Shown here: positions 53,985 to 64,000 of the stretch, in pieces | Layout: every line of letters starts with the position of its first letter | Position numbering within the stretch: position 1 is the first letter of the stretch | Assembly: GCA_004026145.2 (NCBI GenBank) | Contig: SWLE01000576.1 | Coordinates: 1 to 64,000 of the forward strand | Length of the DNA stretch: 64,000 bases | Direction: 5' to 3' | Origin: Takifugu bimaculatus | Lineage: Eukaryota > Chordata > Actinopteri > Tetraodontiformes > Tetraodontidae | Position numbers and translations under genes: made by a program | Notes under the pieces: model-generated | Told to the model about the DNA's origin: nothing | The model's input: only the letters and a program-made list of their open reading frames with translations | Database searches by the model: none

Positions 53985-54610
53985 GCTCATAAACAGCCAA
54001 ATCCTGGACTTTTGAATTCCAAAGTCCATTTGTGCCTTAAACACACTGTAGGAATCCAGGATTGGTAATTTCAACAAGTTAGAACAAATATTTGACATTG
54101 GGGATGGAGAGCCATCCAGGAACTCAATTTTTGGCAGCGGTTCCAACCCAGAAGGAGGGAGTGATGTCAATCCTGTGGCAAACATCAAAACTTCTTCTGG
54201 ATCCTGTGGCTGTTCCACAATCCAACACACTCATCCAAGTCCTTCTGAATGACATCACCAAAGCAGTATCTCAGTAAACACTGATGCTCATGACTCCCGT
54301 TGAAGTATCCGGCGTCTCTAAGGTCTGCAAATAGCTCCATCCAGAACTGACTCCTATGGAAATTGGTAAAATAAATGATCATTTTAAGCATATACATATG
54401 TATAAGTGAATGAGTGAAATAAAAGGCAAATTACTTGATGAAGGCCATTTACCTCCCCTTTCTGAATATGGACCACCAGGACTCAATCCTCTGGTTTTAG
54501 TCGCTTTTCAGAGTGGCAGAGAACTGGGGTCAGCAAAGAAGGGTGTTGCTGTAGTGCTGTCAGAAACTGAAGGGCTGAAAGGCCATCTTTGAATCTACAA
54601 AGTGAACACA
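53985..54610 (-). pseudogene. HECT/integrase chimeric pseudogene (second copy)
   Basis: The duplicate of 7901-8520. FWMELFADLRDAGYFNG and EEVLMFATGLTSLPP are both kept, again in different frames. The HECT C-terminus diverges after DFGIQ because two bases are missing (GGACTTTTG versus GGACTATTTTG). Confidence 0.5.
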
Positions 54611-55046
54611 AACACTTTCACTGCTGTGTAGTGCCAACAGCAACGGCCAATTAAACTATCTAAATTGTATTATCTTAAGTTTATATATTTTATAAGTTTA
54701 TAAGGTTATATTTGTTTGTTATATTGAGTATTTATAGATTAGCATAAGGCAGAGAATGGAGAGACAGACATCATATAGGCTAGCAGTTGTAACACCATAG
54801 ATATACATGCCATGAGACATTTCAAGCAAATTTCATTTTTGGGGGGTGGGGTGGAACGACAAAAAACAAATGAAAATTTAACTTGCCTATCAATTACAGA
54901 TGAGTTGAGGTCAATAAGATACCATCGGACGTAGTCTGCCACAATGTCCTTCTTTTCTTCAGTTAGAAAGTTAGCAGCCGCTAACCAATGGTACAGCTGA
55001 TACACGTTGTACGTACTTCAGATAGCGACGGCTATGCTACACTTAC

Positions 55047-55215
55047 TTTGCTTAGCATTAACAGGCTGTTGAGACGTCCCCGGTACGGCTGGTTCTTCAG
55101 TCTGTGCTGCGGCATTTAAAAACGCCAAAGACCGACCACAGAAACCACAAATCGGCGTCAATCTGCTCAAATGTTTGCCACAAAATGGGCAAAAGGCCAC
55201 TTGCATGTCGTCCAT
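55047..55215 (-). CDS. Zinc-ribbon first exon (uninterrupted copy)
   Basis: The ATG at 55215 leads into CPFCGKHLSRLTPICGFCGR, a four-Cys zinc ribbon, then an Ala/Glu/Pro linker, and ends at donor A|GTAAGT. It is 169 bp, as in the broken copy 8962-9130. The exon may no longer be part of a working gene, because the downstream HECT pieces are damaged. Confidence 0.45.
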
Positions 55216-55288
55216 CCTGCGTCACGATGAAGTCCTTACCCGCTTTCGATTCAAATGATGGTAATTCCCTTTCTGGCTGAAAAAGTAA

Positions 55289-55374
55289 GTTGGTAATACC
55301 CTTTCCGTAAGAAAAGTAACTTGTAAATTTGTTTTCTGCCAGCTGCTTTTTCTTACGGAAAGGGTATTACCAAC
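55289..55374. repeat. 27-bp perfect inverted repeat (second copy)
   Basis: Both arms are unchanged relative to 9204-9289. The loop has one substitution (CCAGC for CCGGC). Confidence 0.8.
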
Positions 55375-55529
55375 TGTACCGACGGAACGCATCCATTGGC
55401 CCAACTGTACCAAGGGTCGGTAATTCCCTTTCCGGTAGAAAATGTTAGTTGTCTGTGTAAATTCTCAGTCATCCAGGTCATTGTATCCAAGGTAGTTTTC
55501 TCTGTCAACTGGACTGGGTTTCGGACTGC

Positions 55530-55853
55530 TTGTTACCCGTGGTTCCTGTAAAGGTGAAGTCCCGCAACAGTGGAAGGTCCATAGAGACATATGCCTTTAT
55601 GGATCCCGGGAGTACAGCCACGTTCTGTACGAAGGACCTCAGGAAGAAACTGGTGCTAGTAGTGGACAGTTCATCCCCACGAAGCACGTGGATCATGGGA
55701 AGAATAGTACAAACTTTCCCTGATTCCAGTGGAACTGTGAGGGTGAAGTTGCAGACAAAAACAGCACCCTGGAGAGGTCTGTGCAGAAGTTATGCCTTTT
55801 GCAGGAAGCCATGTAAACACAATGGACAATATGTAAGAAAAGATTTATTTTAG
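55530..55853 (+). pseudogene. BEL/Pao protease fragment (unit 3)
   Basis: Same as 9445-9771 with MDPGSTATFCTKDL. Copy 9445 has an extra GTT codon (GTVVRVK) where this one reads GTVRVK. Confidence 0.7.
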
Positions 55854-55963
55854 TTAAGAAAGATTATTTCTATTCCGTTAATAGTTTTAATTTGATGGCT
55901 CTTAGTTTTGAGTTAAATTGATAATTGTGTAATCTTACAGTTAACCCAATTAGGGGCTGGATA

Positions 55964-56324
55964 TGTAAGAGCCATAGAGCAGAATTGATGTGTGTAAAAA
56001 TGACGTGCAATTTATGTTTGTATTTGTTTGATGCATGGTGCATGTTACTGTGTAACTCGTAATATTAAAAGGATTGTTGATGTAAAGTTTTGGATGCCGC
56101 TCCCTGAGATTGACTTAAGAGCGCATGCGCAGCGTCAGGCCAGGTGAGCTGCATTAGATACGGGAGCACAACGTTTTCTTACCGCCACGTTATGTGAGCT
56201 GTAATCTTTTGGAATTCATATAAAGACTCTTAAAATGGAATTACATCTCATGTCATGCGAGTGAAGAATTACTGTGTCTGCAGCTTAAAAATGGTACGTT
56301 AAATGAGGATGGAGTGCCATTACA
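55964..56324 (+). repeat. BEL/Pao LTR (unit 3)
   Basis: 361 bp, internal sequence on both sides, as in unit 0. Confidence 0.8.
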
Positions 56325-56738
56325 TTAAGTAAGAAAACTCGGCTCAAGCCTTGGAGTGGAGCAACATTCTACGGAGGATTCTCTCAAAGCAGACGAGGTG
56401 GTAAGCTTTCGGAATTACCAATGAAGAACGGAGGTCACCTAAAGGATAAGGACAACGTAAAAACCCATTAAGGATTCGTTTTACGAGACGGAAAGAAGCC
56501 CATGCTGTGCTAGTTTGAAATAAGAAGCTAACGCTAGTTAGCTACTCAGTGACTTGAGATTTATGCTAATGTGCTAATTGAAACCTGAGCCAGAAAGTTA
56601 TTGGAAGCTCTGTGTGTTTTGGAAATTGTGAGACATTTTTTGGATGAAGAAAAGTGTTAGTGGAATACTTTTCATTCATGTGCACACAGTTTACGCACAG
56701 CTTTATTAATAAGATAAAAGGATGAAGGTGAGGTTAAA

Positions 56739-57167
56739 ATGGATAGCACTGAGGAAATGGAATCTAAACCAACAGTCAAGTTAACTGAGAAAGCAATTGA
56801 GGATAAACTGCACAGGCTACTTGGAACCAGAAGAGGAACGTTGGCTCGAATCACAACTCTAATGAGGGAAGTTCACAGTCCGAGCACTGAAGCTGGTAAT
56901 CTGCCAACAGTGCAAGAAATAATGCAGGATAAGTTCAACGCCAGTGTGCTGGACTTTAAGGAGATAAATAGGCAAATAGGAGGTCTTTTGTCTGAAGATG
57001 AGAAGGAGGCTGTTATTAGGAACTGGTTTGAGCCGAAAATGATGGTCATCAGTGAGTTTACTGAAGAAACTGAAAAATGGATGGAGCAGGAGATTTCAAG
57101 CTTACGCCCACAGACCAAGAACAGGAAGAGATTGGGCCTGAAGATGGTGTATCACAAGTGGGGATAA
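56739..57167 (+). pseudogene. BEL/Pao gag N-terminus (unit 3)
   Basis: The ATG at 56739 (MDSTEEMESKPTVKLTEKA) keeps the natural start that unit 0 has lost. SEDEKEAVIRNWFEP and TEETEKWMEQEISSL follow. The sequence breaks off at block b near 57198. The last residues (RKRLGLKMVYHKWG) come from a shifted frame compared with the unit 1 copy. Confidence 0.7.
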
Positions 57168-57199
57168 ATTCCAACCAGCCTATAAACAAGAATGGTTCT

Positions 57200-57490
57200 G
57201 ATATTCAAAGCGAAAGTGATGAAATTCACCATCATCAAAGAAAATGAGGCTTCAATCAAACTGTAATCTCGTTTTTATTGTTGCAGATTCACCACTTCTT
57301 CAACCTCCTCCTCTCTGGTTGCGTCGTTTCTTCACAATTCTGTGATGGGACATTAAAACTCTGTCAGTTCCTCCTGAGCAGACAGAGGAACTCATCATGG
57401 GGAGGAACCTTCTCCTCACCTCCACAGTTCTTCAGTACTCCACACCCCGATGGCGTAACACATTTGGACCCGGTTCAGATCAAATTACAG
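57200..57490 (+). repeat. Repeat block b (copy 6, short form)
   Basis: Same junction with BEL/Pao gag as at 11118. Confidence 0.65.
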
Positions 57491-57831
57491 TAAACTGAAA
57501 ACAGAAAATTCCAGTAACAATCATGTCAGCGTGTCTGCGCTGGTCCCACGTGTAATAAAACATCTAGAACAGGACAGATCAGCAAAGCCAGGATTGAGCT
57601 GCTCACCTGTCCGAATTAGTAATGACTGGTCCCAGTTTAGCCTCAGGGGTCAGATAACAGGTGGATCCTCCTGCGGGGTCGAGTTAGGATGGACTCATCT
57701 GCAGGAACAGAAACAATCGGGCGGGAGAAGAACCTGGTCCAGAACATTTGACCTGCGACACTCATCTACACATCTATACATTTATATATCTACTTCTACT
57801 CATCTATAAATCTACTCATCTATACATCTAC
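57491..57831. repeat. Repeat block h (copy 4)
   Basis: Same as 11401-11749. No gene is seen. Confidence 0.6.
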
Positions 57832-58428
57832 AATTCAATTCAGTTCAATCTTTATTTATATGGCACTTTTCATACACTGGGTAGCACAAAGTGCCTCACA
57901 GAGGATAAAAACAACAAAGAGTAACAAGAGAATCAAGAAAAAGGACACACACAGATACACACACACACACAGATACACACACTCACATACACACACAAAC
58001 AAGCTGAGACATGGCTGGGCACCGAGACCTGAGGTGAAGGAGACGCCACCTTTGGAGGCCCACCAGGCCGAGGGAGGTCACGGTCCGTGGCCACAGGTGG
58101 TACCGCCACAAAGACCAGCCCGACCCGGACAGACCGGAGGCTCCACACCAAGGCACAGAGCCCCCTAACCCCCCAGGCCAGAGCTGTCCACGGGACAGCA
58201 CCCCCAGTGGTAGACCGGAAACATCTCCCAGCCTGGCAGGCCCCCATGAGGAAACACCATGAGGAAACACCATGAGGAAACACCATGAGGAGACACCATG
58301 AGGAAACACCATGAGGAAACACCATGAGGAAACACTGGAGCTAAAAACTGAAGGATTGAAACAGTAAATGGGATAAAAGGTATAAAAGCTAAAAACTGAG
58401 AAACTAAGAACTGAGGGAGTAAAACAGT
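57832..58428 (-). mobile_element. LINE 3' tail (7-unit VNTR)
   Basis: Same as 11750-12395; the 13-bp array is at 58243-58333. Confidence 0.7.
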
Positions 58429-58884
58429 CAAGTTAACTGAGAAAGCAATTGAGGATAAACTGCACAGGCTACTTGGCACCAGAAGAGGAACGTTGGCTCG
58501 AATCACAACTCTAATGATGGAAGTTCACAGTTCACCATGTCCATCACCCCATGCATCACCTGGGTGTGAGATACACCCCGGTGTGTCCGCCACAACATTA
58601 TTTTAAAATGTATTAGATGATCAATTATATTTAGAAATGGTAAATTTAATTACAGGAAGCCAAAAGTTTAGAGTTTAATACAAGTTTAATTACATAAAAC
58701 AGGAAAACAATTATGGTCTCTGGTCTTAGAATTGCCTCATTTATGGTTGTCATGGCAACGCGGGGAAGTCATCAAGAACGTGTTCTCATCAGTGTTGGCT
58801 GATATTTAAATATTGTGATTAACAAATGAAACAAGTGTTGAAAGAGGAGCAGATCAAGAGTCCAAGAGGAGGACAATTCTGGCA

Positions 58885-58918
<34 letters not shown>

Positions 58919-59311
58919 CTCCATTTCCTCGAATTGCATCTTTCGCCACTCACATCTGGGCACCAACTAAGAGGATCACTGAACCCTTTAAATCTCTGTA
59001 CTGTCTGAGATATGTGATATATTAAAACGGTTTAAATGAAAACTTCAGAACTGAAGAAGCCTTCTGGATAGAAGGCGAAACGTCTTCAAGAGAAGAAACC
59101 CAGTCCAGTTGACAGAGAAAACTACCTTGGGTTTAAATGAAGGTTTGAGTGTTGTTTTATTGGCGACGGTCACGATTTTATCTTCACTTGAGCGACACAT
59201 CAGGCCAGTAGCTCGTTGAGGAGCGTTAGCTAGCTGCCATTTCTAGATCCGTCTGAAGTGATCTTTACCTTTGACTCGGTCTCTGACCGACTGGATCGAG
59301 TTCTGCAGATT
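58429..59311. other. BEL/Pao scrap, GT tract and tail repeat; no gene
   Basis: The duplicate of 12396-13245, with (GT)n at about 58887-58915 and the tail repeat at 59043-59130. Confidence 0.55.
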
Positions 59312-59356
59312 TCACAAAGGTACACAAACACTTCCAACACAAACGTCTGAACTCAT
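59312..59356 (-). pseudogene. Candidate exon MSSDVCVGSVC, nonsense copy
   Basis: The homologue of 13246-13333. The frame stops after 14 codons at TGA (59312-59314), where the other copy has CGA. Confidence 0.3.
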
Positions 59357-59446
59357 CTTCAAAGTTTGGAACTGAACGTGCTGCGTGTTGTGGAACCAAG
59401 CAGCAGCGGGGGACACTTTTAGACACTTTTTGGTTCTGTCACGGAC

Positions 59447-59730
59447 CAGACGAGAACCCAAATGCGACAGCAGAGTTCGGCTGAACACCGCTTTATTGTC
59501 AGAAACAGACAACAGACAGGATTCACCGGGGAGCAGGCAGAACAGAATAGTCAGGAACAGGCAAGGTCGGAACCGGGCAGGCAGGCAAACAGGAATAGGC
59601 TGGAAAGTCACCTGAACAGGAATAACGATCCGGCAGGGAGCAGGTGGGCCTCCGGGATTGAGAAGGGGGCTCATTAGAGTCCTGATGCACAACAGGTGCG
59701 CGGGCGAAGCGACCTGCAGCTGTGACAGGT
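59447..59730. repeat. GC-rich interspersed block (second copy)
   Basis: Same as 13370-13665. Confidence 0.4.
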
Positions 59731-60104
59731 TCACAATCTTGGTATTTAAGGCTTCAGTTTCTTTCAAACTGTAATTAATTCGTCTTCTCAAACAAACTGA
59801 AAAATAAATATTCAAATTAAGAAGATTCAAAAAATAAGTAAACAACAGAATTCTCTATTTCAAAAGAATTTCTGAAGAAGCCTTCTGGATAAAAGGTGAC
59901 ATATTCAAAAGAGAACAAAAACAGTCCAGTTGACACAGAAAACTACCTTGAATAGACATAATAAAATTAACCAGTGTAGACTTTTATGGTAAAAAGTAAA
60001 CAGTAAAAATGTATTTTAAAAAGCAAAAAGTACAGCCACTGACTAAATAAAGTAAAAACTAAAATAGATCGTTTTCGTATTAGCTGCATTTCCCCAGTAA
60101 TTCT
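59731..60104. other. Start of tandem unit 4, non-coding
   Basis: Same as 13666-14038, ending with the ERV target ATTCT (60100-60104). Confidence 0.6.
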
Positions 60105-60506
60105 TGTTAGGGAGAAAGGGATCAGTTCCCCTCCCGCGCTGTTGCCTTCAGAGGAACGAGACGGAAGCTTCAGTTTACTTGCTGCGAGGGCAACCACACG
60201 TCTGCAGTGTAGCTACAGCGTGTGAGCCTTGAACAGTTTATTTTATACTAGCACACTAACATGTAAGGGTACAGTAAACGTATGCATAAGCATCACATGA
60301 TAAAGCATAAGCGTCACATAATAAAACAAAGCATGATATATACAAAAGGAACATATAAGAAAATGGGGGATGGAGTGTCACAGGATGGTCAGGTTGTCCC
60401 CTGCTATCCTGAGGTGATAGAACATCAGCTAAAGCAGGTCAGGGTTCTGGTCAGGAGTGATAATAAGCGCTCACAGCATTGCTATATGAACAGTTTGAAC
60501 CGAACA
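60105..60506 (-). repeat. ERV-B 3' LTR
   Basis: About 402 bp, TGTTAGGGAG to ACCGAACA. Confidence 0.85.
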
Positions 60507-60780
60507 TTCCCTCCTCTTTATCAGGAACTGAGCAGAAACATCCATAGTTTACATTTTGAAAAGCATTTTCTGCACACTACTTCATAAAGCATCAGAATTT
60601 CACTACTCGTGTCGAGAACCGGTTCTTTACTGTTGGAAAACATTAGCAGATTGGAATCAATCTTCAGATTTTAACAATTAAAATCACATTCAATCTAGTC
60701 TTCAGCCATCAGAATCACATTCAATTGGGTATGGGAAAAGATCTGGCCAGTGGTATTCAGCATCTTCCTCTTCTTTCTCA

Positions 60781-62691
60781 TCACCAGCCTTGTCGAGTAG
60801 AGGATAGCTGGGCCAATTGTGTGGTTACTGGTGAGATAGCTGTGGTTATTAAACGCTTAACAAGAGAACGTATGCAGGGGATACAACAACAACCACACAG
60901 TGTCAATATTGCAGACAAAATTGCTAAGAAGGTTAACACTGATGTTACCAACATCTTGTATTGTCCAAAAACATTCATCCAATTATCCCATATAGAGGCG
61001 TCAACTCCAGAGTGATCTTTCATCTTTCCGTTCAGGATCCGGAGGCCCTCTATGGCTTGGGTGAGGCTTCCATCTGAGGCGGTGTTGTTAGGAATGAATG
61101 TGCAGCAATGTTCTCCAAACAGAGCGCACACTCTTCCCTTCTCAGCCAACAGCATGTCAACCGCGATCCTATTCTGAAATGCTAACAGGGAGGTAGCAGA
61201 GAGCTGGCTATGAACAGCTTCAAACCCACTTTGTGTCCAGGTACCTGATCGTTGCACATTGTAGTGGATATAGTTGATCCTATCCACATTCTTGTTTGGG
61301 GTTACTGGAAATAGTGCTGAAATCAATGGGACATTTTCAAACCCTGCTGCTACCTGATTAGTTAATTTATACTCATCAGGGACACCTCCTGGAATACCAA
61401 TAGCATCTATGTAGGTGGGATCGTTCTCAGATTGCCATGTGAATCTCTTGCTTCTGTGCAGATGGCTGGCTGCAGTTGGACTGAACTGCATTGCCAGCTC
61501 AGAGGTAGACATGGGCAATACAGAAACAGGCATTAGTAAAGTGGCTAAGGCGCATAAGCCTGTGCGTCTCTTAGGTAGGGCATCAAACAGCCTTTCATCC
61601 CCGCACCACCACCAGATGTTGTTGCGCAACACAACATGATGTGTTGTGACGTCCAAATCCATTGTGGTCGCACACCAGGATTGCTCTAACTGGCCTATTC
61701 TGCCCCCGTCACCTGTAAGGGTTATGCAAGAGAAGTTACCAATGGCAACCTTGTTAGAAAAGATTGGTTTTCTTTTCTCTGCAGTAGTTAGTGGGAAAAA
61801 AACTGATCCCAGTTGCTGCAGGCATCATTAGGGTTAATTTTCATCATTAGCTCAATAATACAATTTGGAGGCACCATGCTTGGTGTAGTTCTGAGAATTG
61901 GTCTGGGGGCTAAACACACTACACAGTCCGTTTTAAAAGCATTTGCTGCTTGTTCTGCCAGTTGTTCACATCTGCAGAAATTCCAGTAAGAACTTGGAAC
62001 AAATCATCTGTTGATGTGTTTTCTTCCAAAATTATAGCTCTGGACATCTGAGCTTTGCTTGCTCTGCCGTTAACGCTTGGCAGTTGACATAACTGGAAAT
62101 AGAAGCGAGGATCTTGCCCAGCGGACCATGCCCAGGCCAAGAAACCCCAGCACCCTCCTACTAGACCGCTGGGATTTAGGGTTTTATTCTGGCTTAAGTC
62201 AACTTCAACTATAAGGCCCGCAGATGTCCCCTTTACTGAGAATAGTGGTCGTTGGTGTCTGGCGGCCTTGGACGTTGAGTAGGAGGACCAGTCTTGTCCT
62301 GGTGGGTCCGCTGTCAGTGTTCCCCAGCTGGTGTCCAGCTGATCATTGGTCAAGTATCAAGGATAATTGTTCCCGTATTGTACTGCATTCTCTCCCCCCT
62401 CTGCAGTCCTGTCCATGGGAAAAGAACTGTGGTCTTGTTGTTGGAAGCTACACATATCCGTAGAATAAAGGAGTGAGCTGTGCCATTGCTGCACTGAGTA
62501 CGATCTGTTACTCCTCCGGTGTTGCGTTTTTCTCGTTGGGCTGTCGGTGGGGTCCCCTCCTCTCCTCGTCCCTCGCTGGTTGGTGAGAGCTCTGTGAATG
62601 GGGCTGCTCCCAGAAGCAGCAGGATTGCTCCCAGGACCACCTGAACCAGACCCATGCCAAAAATTGAGAGTGGTTCTGCTGATTTCTTCAC
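60781..62691 (-). pseudogene. ERV-B envelope gene (partly open)
   Basis: The frame from 61662 to 60781 is open for 293 codons and spans the SU end, the RSKR cleavage site, the CX6CC motif and the membrane anchor. The SU part at 61919-62353 and the signal peptide part at 62350-62691 lie in other frames, and a 12-bp-scale deletion near 61955 plus further shifts separate them. It is therefore still broken as a whole. Compared with ERV-A it lacks the nonsense codon at the position of 15190. Confidence 0.8.
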
Positions 62692-63665
62692 CTGGTTGAG
62701 GCGGGTCTGGCAGGGGTTCGATGGCCTTGGAGTGACTTTTGTGGATCCAAGATGGTCTCTCAGCGATCTTTACTGCAGTAGGAGTGGTCAGGAGAACCTG
62801 GTAGGGCCCCTCCCAGCGCGGAGAGCTCCAGTTCTTCCTTTGCAGGACCTTGATCAGGACCCAGTCACCAGGCTTGAGGTTCGTCTGTGGGACAGAAGCA
62901 GAGGTTATCGGCAGACTACTAGACATTTGAGCTTCTTTGCTATTTAGCAGTTTTCTCATCCACTCTGCTAGGGTGGTCACATGGTTTGCTTTTGATATTT
63001 ATATTATTGAAGAGGGAAAGGTCGGCCATGCACTGCATCTCGAACGGTGTTAGCCCCGATTGTGTAGGGGTAATCCTCATCCAGAGCTTTACCAGAGATA
63101 GACAGTCTGGCCATGCTCTCCCTGTTTCTTCCATGGTTTTTTTCTTCAGTCTGTTCTTTATGGTTCCATTTGTCCTTTCTACTAGTCCTGCACTCTGGGG
63201 GTGGTATGCACAGTGATTTTTCAGCTTGAACCCCAGCGTTGTGGAGCAAAGGTTCATCACTTCATTCACAAAATGGCTTCCATTGTCTGATCTTACGGTC
63301 TGTGGTATGCCATAGGTAGGAATGTAATGTTTGCAAAGGCTTTTCGCCACTGTGATTGCATCATTGCGTTTTGCAGGATAGATTTCTACCCATTTGGAAA
63401 ATGTATCTATTATCACTAGGCAATACTTGCATCCTTGTGATAATGATAGTTCAATAAAATCCATGTTTATTTCCTGGAATGGATGTTGTGGTGCAGGAAA
63501 CTTGCCTCTCGTTGGTCTCATGTTTCCTTGTGCATTGTGTTTGCAACAGATTATGCATGATCTGCAATAGTTTTGAGCAACATCTGAACACTTGATGGTG
63601 TAGAAGTGTTGGTTGACTCTATGTACCATCCCTCCTCTTGAGACATGGGTCAGCCCATGGCTCAC
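62652..63665 (-). pseudogene. ERV-B integrase
   Basis: The zinc finger and catalytic core form one open frame of 241 codons (63665 to 62940) with HFYTIK, CRSCIICC, IIDTFSKW, VRSDNGSHF and LVERTNGT. The C-terminal domain (GDWVLIKVL, WEGPYQVLL) is in another frame at 62652-62980, so a shift separates core and C-terminus near 62945. Confidence 0.85.
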
Positions 63666-63749
63666 TAATGCTGCTGTTTTGTACAGGCTTTTTGGAAGGA
63701 TCGGTTTGCCGTCACTTTTCTAGAGGCCATCACTTTTCTGAGCTCCTCT

Positions 63750-64000
63750 ATTTATCCACTGTTTCAGTTCTGCGTGTGACACTGAACCTTGTGAGTCGTT
63801 CAAAATGTCTAAGTCTACTAGAAACACCTCTGCGCTTCACACTTATTTAGGTCCTTTTGCAGCCCTCTTTGCGGTTTGGTCTCCAAAGTTGTTTCCTGTT
63901 TTTGGTGTGCACGACATTTGCAAACTGCTAGTGCAGAAGGAAGCTGGGCTGCATCCAGCAGTCGCTGCAGAAGTGCTACATGTGTAAGGGTTTGACCTTG
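63750..64000 (-). pseudogene. ERV-B RNase H end (cut by window)
   Basis: Homologous to 17700-17948 of ERV-A; only the C-terminal side of RNase H is inside the window. Confidence 0.6.

Larger units (their letters stand above)
60105..64000 (-). mobile_element. ERV-B, segmental duplicate of ERV-A (runs off window)
   Basis: Same left flank, same ATTCT, same LTR start and same gene order as ERV-A. Env and integrase are less damaged than in ERV-A. The window ends inside RNase H, so the gag side is not visible. Confidence 0.9.

Overview
The window reads as teleost fish (probably percomorph) nuclear DNA. Exons are short and bounded by GT/AG splice sites, and there are no bacterial-style operons. The repeats are a typical fish mixture: Tc1, L2-like LINEs, Copia, BEL/Pao, hAT and a gamma-type endogenous retrovirus. 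The host genes form a tandem array, all on the minus strand, of small type I membrane proteins of the B7/butyrophilin-like group (CD276/HHLA2/BTN-like). Each gene has a signal-peptide exon, a V-set Ig exon, a C-type Ig exon, a transmembrane exon and a short tail exon, all in phase 1. The family call rests on domain architecture and motifs read by eye; no search was run.

Layout. Unit 0 (about 1-13.7 kb): V exon 2536-2958 and leader exon 6976-7030; its C, TM and tail exons lie left of the window. A LINE (616-1820) sits in its V-C intron and Copia-A (3000-6705) in its leader intron. Unit 1 (13.7-36 kb): starts with retrovirus ERV-A (14039-20458), then the only gene that looks intact (21074-28351), then BEL/Pao and LINE material and a 43-bp minisatellite. 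Unit 2 (36-41.8 kb): a gene that has lost its leader and most of its V exon. Unit 3 (41.8-59.7 kb): leader, V and C exons kept but the TM exon frameshifted, with a leader intron enlarged by Copia-B (46091-52722), which contains a Tc1 element that is itself interrupted. Unit 4 (59.7 kb to the end): ERV-B, the duplicate of ERV-A, running off the window.

There is also a higher-order duplication. About 3.0-18.0 kb and 49.0-64.0 kb are the same DNA about 46 kb apart, with Copia, a HECT/integrase pseudogene, BEL/Pao, a LINE tail, a VNTR and the ERV in the same order and with shared lesions. Most mobile-element copies here therefore arose by segmental duplication, not by separate insertions. Empty sites in sister units show the LINE at 616-1820 and the ERV to be real insertions with target-site duplications.

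Function. The intact gene predicts a surface receptor or ligand of about 309 residues with no tyrosine signalling motif in its tail. The sisters are diverging by exon loss, gene-conversion-like mosaics and loop substitutions. Conserved non-coding elements recur per unit: a CCAAT promoter at the leader, a CCAAT/E-box/CArG cluster in the V-C intron, and a convergent pair of CTCF-like motifs around the TM/tail end. No tRNA, rRNA or CRISPR was seen.
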